6,675 nt of DNA from Candidatus Bathyarchaeota archaeon. Lineage in GTDB: Archaea; Thermoproteota; Bathyarchaeia; TCS64. This document shows, in pieces, positions 5,462 to 6,675 of this stretch. Each line of letters opens with the position of its first letter. Position 1 is the first letter of the stretch. The translations under genes and the position numbers were made by a program. The notes below the pieces were generated by a model. The model had not been told where the DNA came from, did no database searches, and was given only the letters and a program-made list of their open reading frames with translations. The stretch covers positions 1-6,675 of the forward strand of contig JABXKY010000139.1 of NCBI GenBank assembly GCA_013619005.1, given 5' to 3'.

Positions 5462-6616
5462 ATGATGCCCAGGCCCCGGTGGTGGAACTACAACTACACC
5501 GTCTTGATGATAACCTGGATGGGCTGGATCAGCATATACCTGGCACGCTCAGTCCTGCCACCGGTTCTGCCCGTGCTCACAGAGGAGTTCAGTTTAAGTC
5601 ACGCCCAGAGCGGCCTCCTTGAGACGGCGTACCTAATCGGGTACATCATAAGCAAGGTCCCGGCGGGGGAGCTCAGCAGGCGTTTTGGCGCCAAGAAAGT
5701 CCTGGCCGGCAGCATGGTCGGTTACGGCGCATCAACCCTGCTGACCTCATCGGCGCAGGGCTTTTCCCATATATTCATGCTACGGTTCCTGGTGGGTCTC
5801 TTCCAGGGCGTCCACCTGCCCGTCGCCAACGCGTTGCTCAGTGACCGTTTCGGCTCAAGGCAGGGCAGGGCCATCGGGTTCAACGAGTCCGGCGCCAACG
5901 TGGGCAACACCCTTGCGTTCCCTGTCGCCGTCAGCTTCCTCTCCGTTTGGGGTTGGAGGGCGGCGTTCATCGCGTTATCCTTGCCGGCTTTCCTCCTGGC
6001 CGCCGCAACGCTTGCTTTGATGAGGGAGGAGGAGAGTGATGCTCCTGAGGCATCTAACGGTGATTTATGGGAGTATTCCCGGATTCTCATCCCTTTGGCC
6101 TTGAGCCACGCGACGTATAACCTGGTCCTGAGAACCACTTTCACGTTCATGCCTTCTTTCCTCGTCGAGTACAGGGGCATGGCGATAACCGCGGCAGGTT
6201 ACCTAGCCATGGTCCTCCCCTTCGCGGGTATATTCTCCAAGATGGGAAGCGGCTTCATCCTTGAGAGGCTGGGCCCCAAGACGTCCATCAGCGGGGCAAC
6301 AGCTCTGAGCGCCGTATTCATGGCTGGGCTGGTGAGGACCCCCGGTGGACCGTGGGTGGGACTGAATCTACTGACCTTGGGCCTTGTATTGTACAGCTTC
6401 TCACCTATTATCTACTCATCCACGACTAGCTCTCTTCCTTCCAGCCTGAAACCGGTTGGGCTGGGGGTGGTAACGATGTTCGGCAACTTAGTTGGGGCGT
6501 TATCAACCTCGGCAGTGGGGGCTCTCATCGATTCCAGTGGCTACGGTTTCGCGTTCACTGTCGTCGCTGCTGTAACGTTAGCTAGCTCCGCCTTGATCCA
6601 CCTATCAATTTCCTAA
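5462..6616 (+). CDS. Major facilitator superfamily transporter
   Basis: This 384-residue membrane protein has the two-times-six helix layout of MFS carriers. Hydrophobic segments lie at roughly 11-38, 50-68, 79-97, 103-126, 141-163, 166-187, then 206-230, 243-262, 276-292, 298-319, 331-355 and 360-383. The longest loop is the charged central one (188-205). Motif A is GELSRRFGAKK (69-79) after helix 2, and a second-half version, GFILERLGPK (264-273), follows helix 8. The basic, Trp-containing N-terminus (MMPRPRWW) would be cytoplasmic. ATG 5462 and ATG 5465 are both possible starts; neither has a ribosome binding site, which fits leaderless transcription. The overall pattern resembles the organic-acid or sugar-acid carriers of the family. 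That would suit a hydroxy-acid racemase nearby, but the substrate is a guess. Confidence 0.88.
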   Translation: MMPRPRWWNYNYTVLMITWMGWISIYLARSVLPPVLPVLTEEFSLSHAQSGLLETAYLIGYIISKVPAGELSRRFGAKKVLAGSMVGYGASTLLTSSAQGFSHIFMLRFLVGLFQGVHLPVANALLSDRFGSRQGRAIGFNESGANVGNTLAFPVAVSFLSVWGWRAAFIALSLPAFLLAAATLALMREEESDAPEASNGDLWEYSRILIPLALSHATYNLVLRTTFTFMPSFLVEYRGMAITAAGYLAMVLPFAGIFSKMGSGFILERLGPKTSISGATALSAVFMAGLVRTPGGPWVGLNLLTLGLVLYSFSPIIYSSTTSSLPSSLKPVGLGVVTMFGNLVGALSTSAVGALIDSSGYGFAFTVVAAVTLASSALIHLSIS

Positions 6617-6628
6617 GGCGCGCGCTTA
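6614..6628. other. Near-palindrome spanning two convergent stop codons
   Basis: TAAG-GCGCGCG-CTTA. The left arm contains the TAA of the MFS gene and the right arm the TAA of the minus-strand gene. Only 9 bases separate the two coding regions, so this GC-rich element may form a hairpin at both transcript ends. Confidence 0.4.
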
Positions 6629-6675
6629 GTCTAGGTAATCCTTGACCATTTTATCAACTATCTCAGCTATAGCAG
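6626..6675 (-). CDS. C-terminal end of an unidentified gene, 3' partial fragment
   Basis: The minus strand has an open frame from the window edge ending AIAEIVDKMVKDYLD and then TAA (6626-6628). The charged amphipathic helix is what a real protein C-terminus often looks like. Its convergent placement 9 bases from the MFS stop fits the compact layout. Only about 15 residues are visible, so no function can be given. Confidence 0.5.
   Translation of the reverse strand, partial: AIAEIVDKMVKDYLD

Noticed and set aside
5722..6180. Minus-strand 152-codon frame inside the MFS gene
   Set aside because: It is an antisense shadow of a membrane protein with clear motifs and helices.
1..6675. Mobile element, CRISPR array or defence system
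   Set aside because: No transposase, integrase, regular repeats or terminal inverted repeats were seen, and the tRNA has no attached integrase or repeated 3' end in the window.

Overview
The window looks archaeal. The evidence is a type II serine tRNA, AT-rich TATA-like boxes about 25-38 bases before most start codons, almost no Shine-Dalgarno sequences (suggesting leaderless or very short-leader mRNAs), T-run terminators, and a small protein that resembles an archaea-only family of unknown function. Genes are short, closely packed and mostly transcribed singly. A TACK-type lineage such as Bathyarchaeia is my guess; the sequence alone does not settle it.

Positions 1-1444 hold two convergent genes. 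The first is the C-terminal two thirds of a SIS-domain deglycase of the FrlB type. The second, on the minus strand, is a complete PfkB sugar kinase of the FrlD type. In bacteria these two enzymes phosphorylate and then split Amadori products such as fructoselysine. Here they face each other, and their stop codons share one CTAG.

Positions 1445-2631 hold two tandem nitroreductase paralogues. The first is intact and divergent from the kinase. The second carries a one-base frameshift near its 3' end. Positions 2632-2952 have no convincing gene but contain a hairpin with T-runs and a symmetric A6/T5 element. A 110-residue minus-strand protein (2953-3285) follows, then tRNA-Ser(GGA) at 3377-3464.

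Positions 3497-6616 carry three plus-strand genes: a LarA-like nickel-pincer racemase/epimerase, a metallo-beta-lactamase-fold hydrolase and an MFS transporter. Each has its own TATA-like box, so they look like separate transcripts rather than one operon. The last bases hold the C-terminus of a convergent minus-strand gene.

As a whole this reads as a catabolic or accessory region: sugar-amine degradation, hydroxy-acid isomerisation, flavin redox enzymes and a small-solute transporter. I see no mobile element, CRISPR array or defence system. The most interesting points are the archaeal Amadori-degradation pair and the frameshifted nitroreductase. A single pathway linking all the genes is not shown by the sequence.
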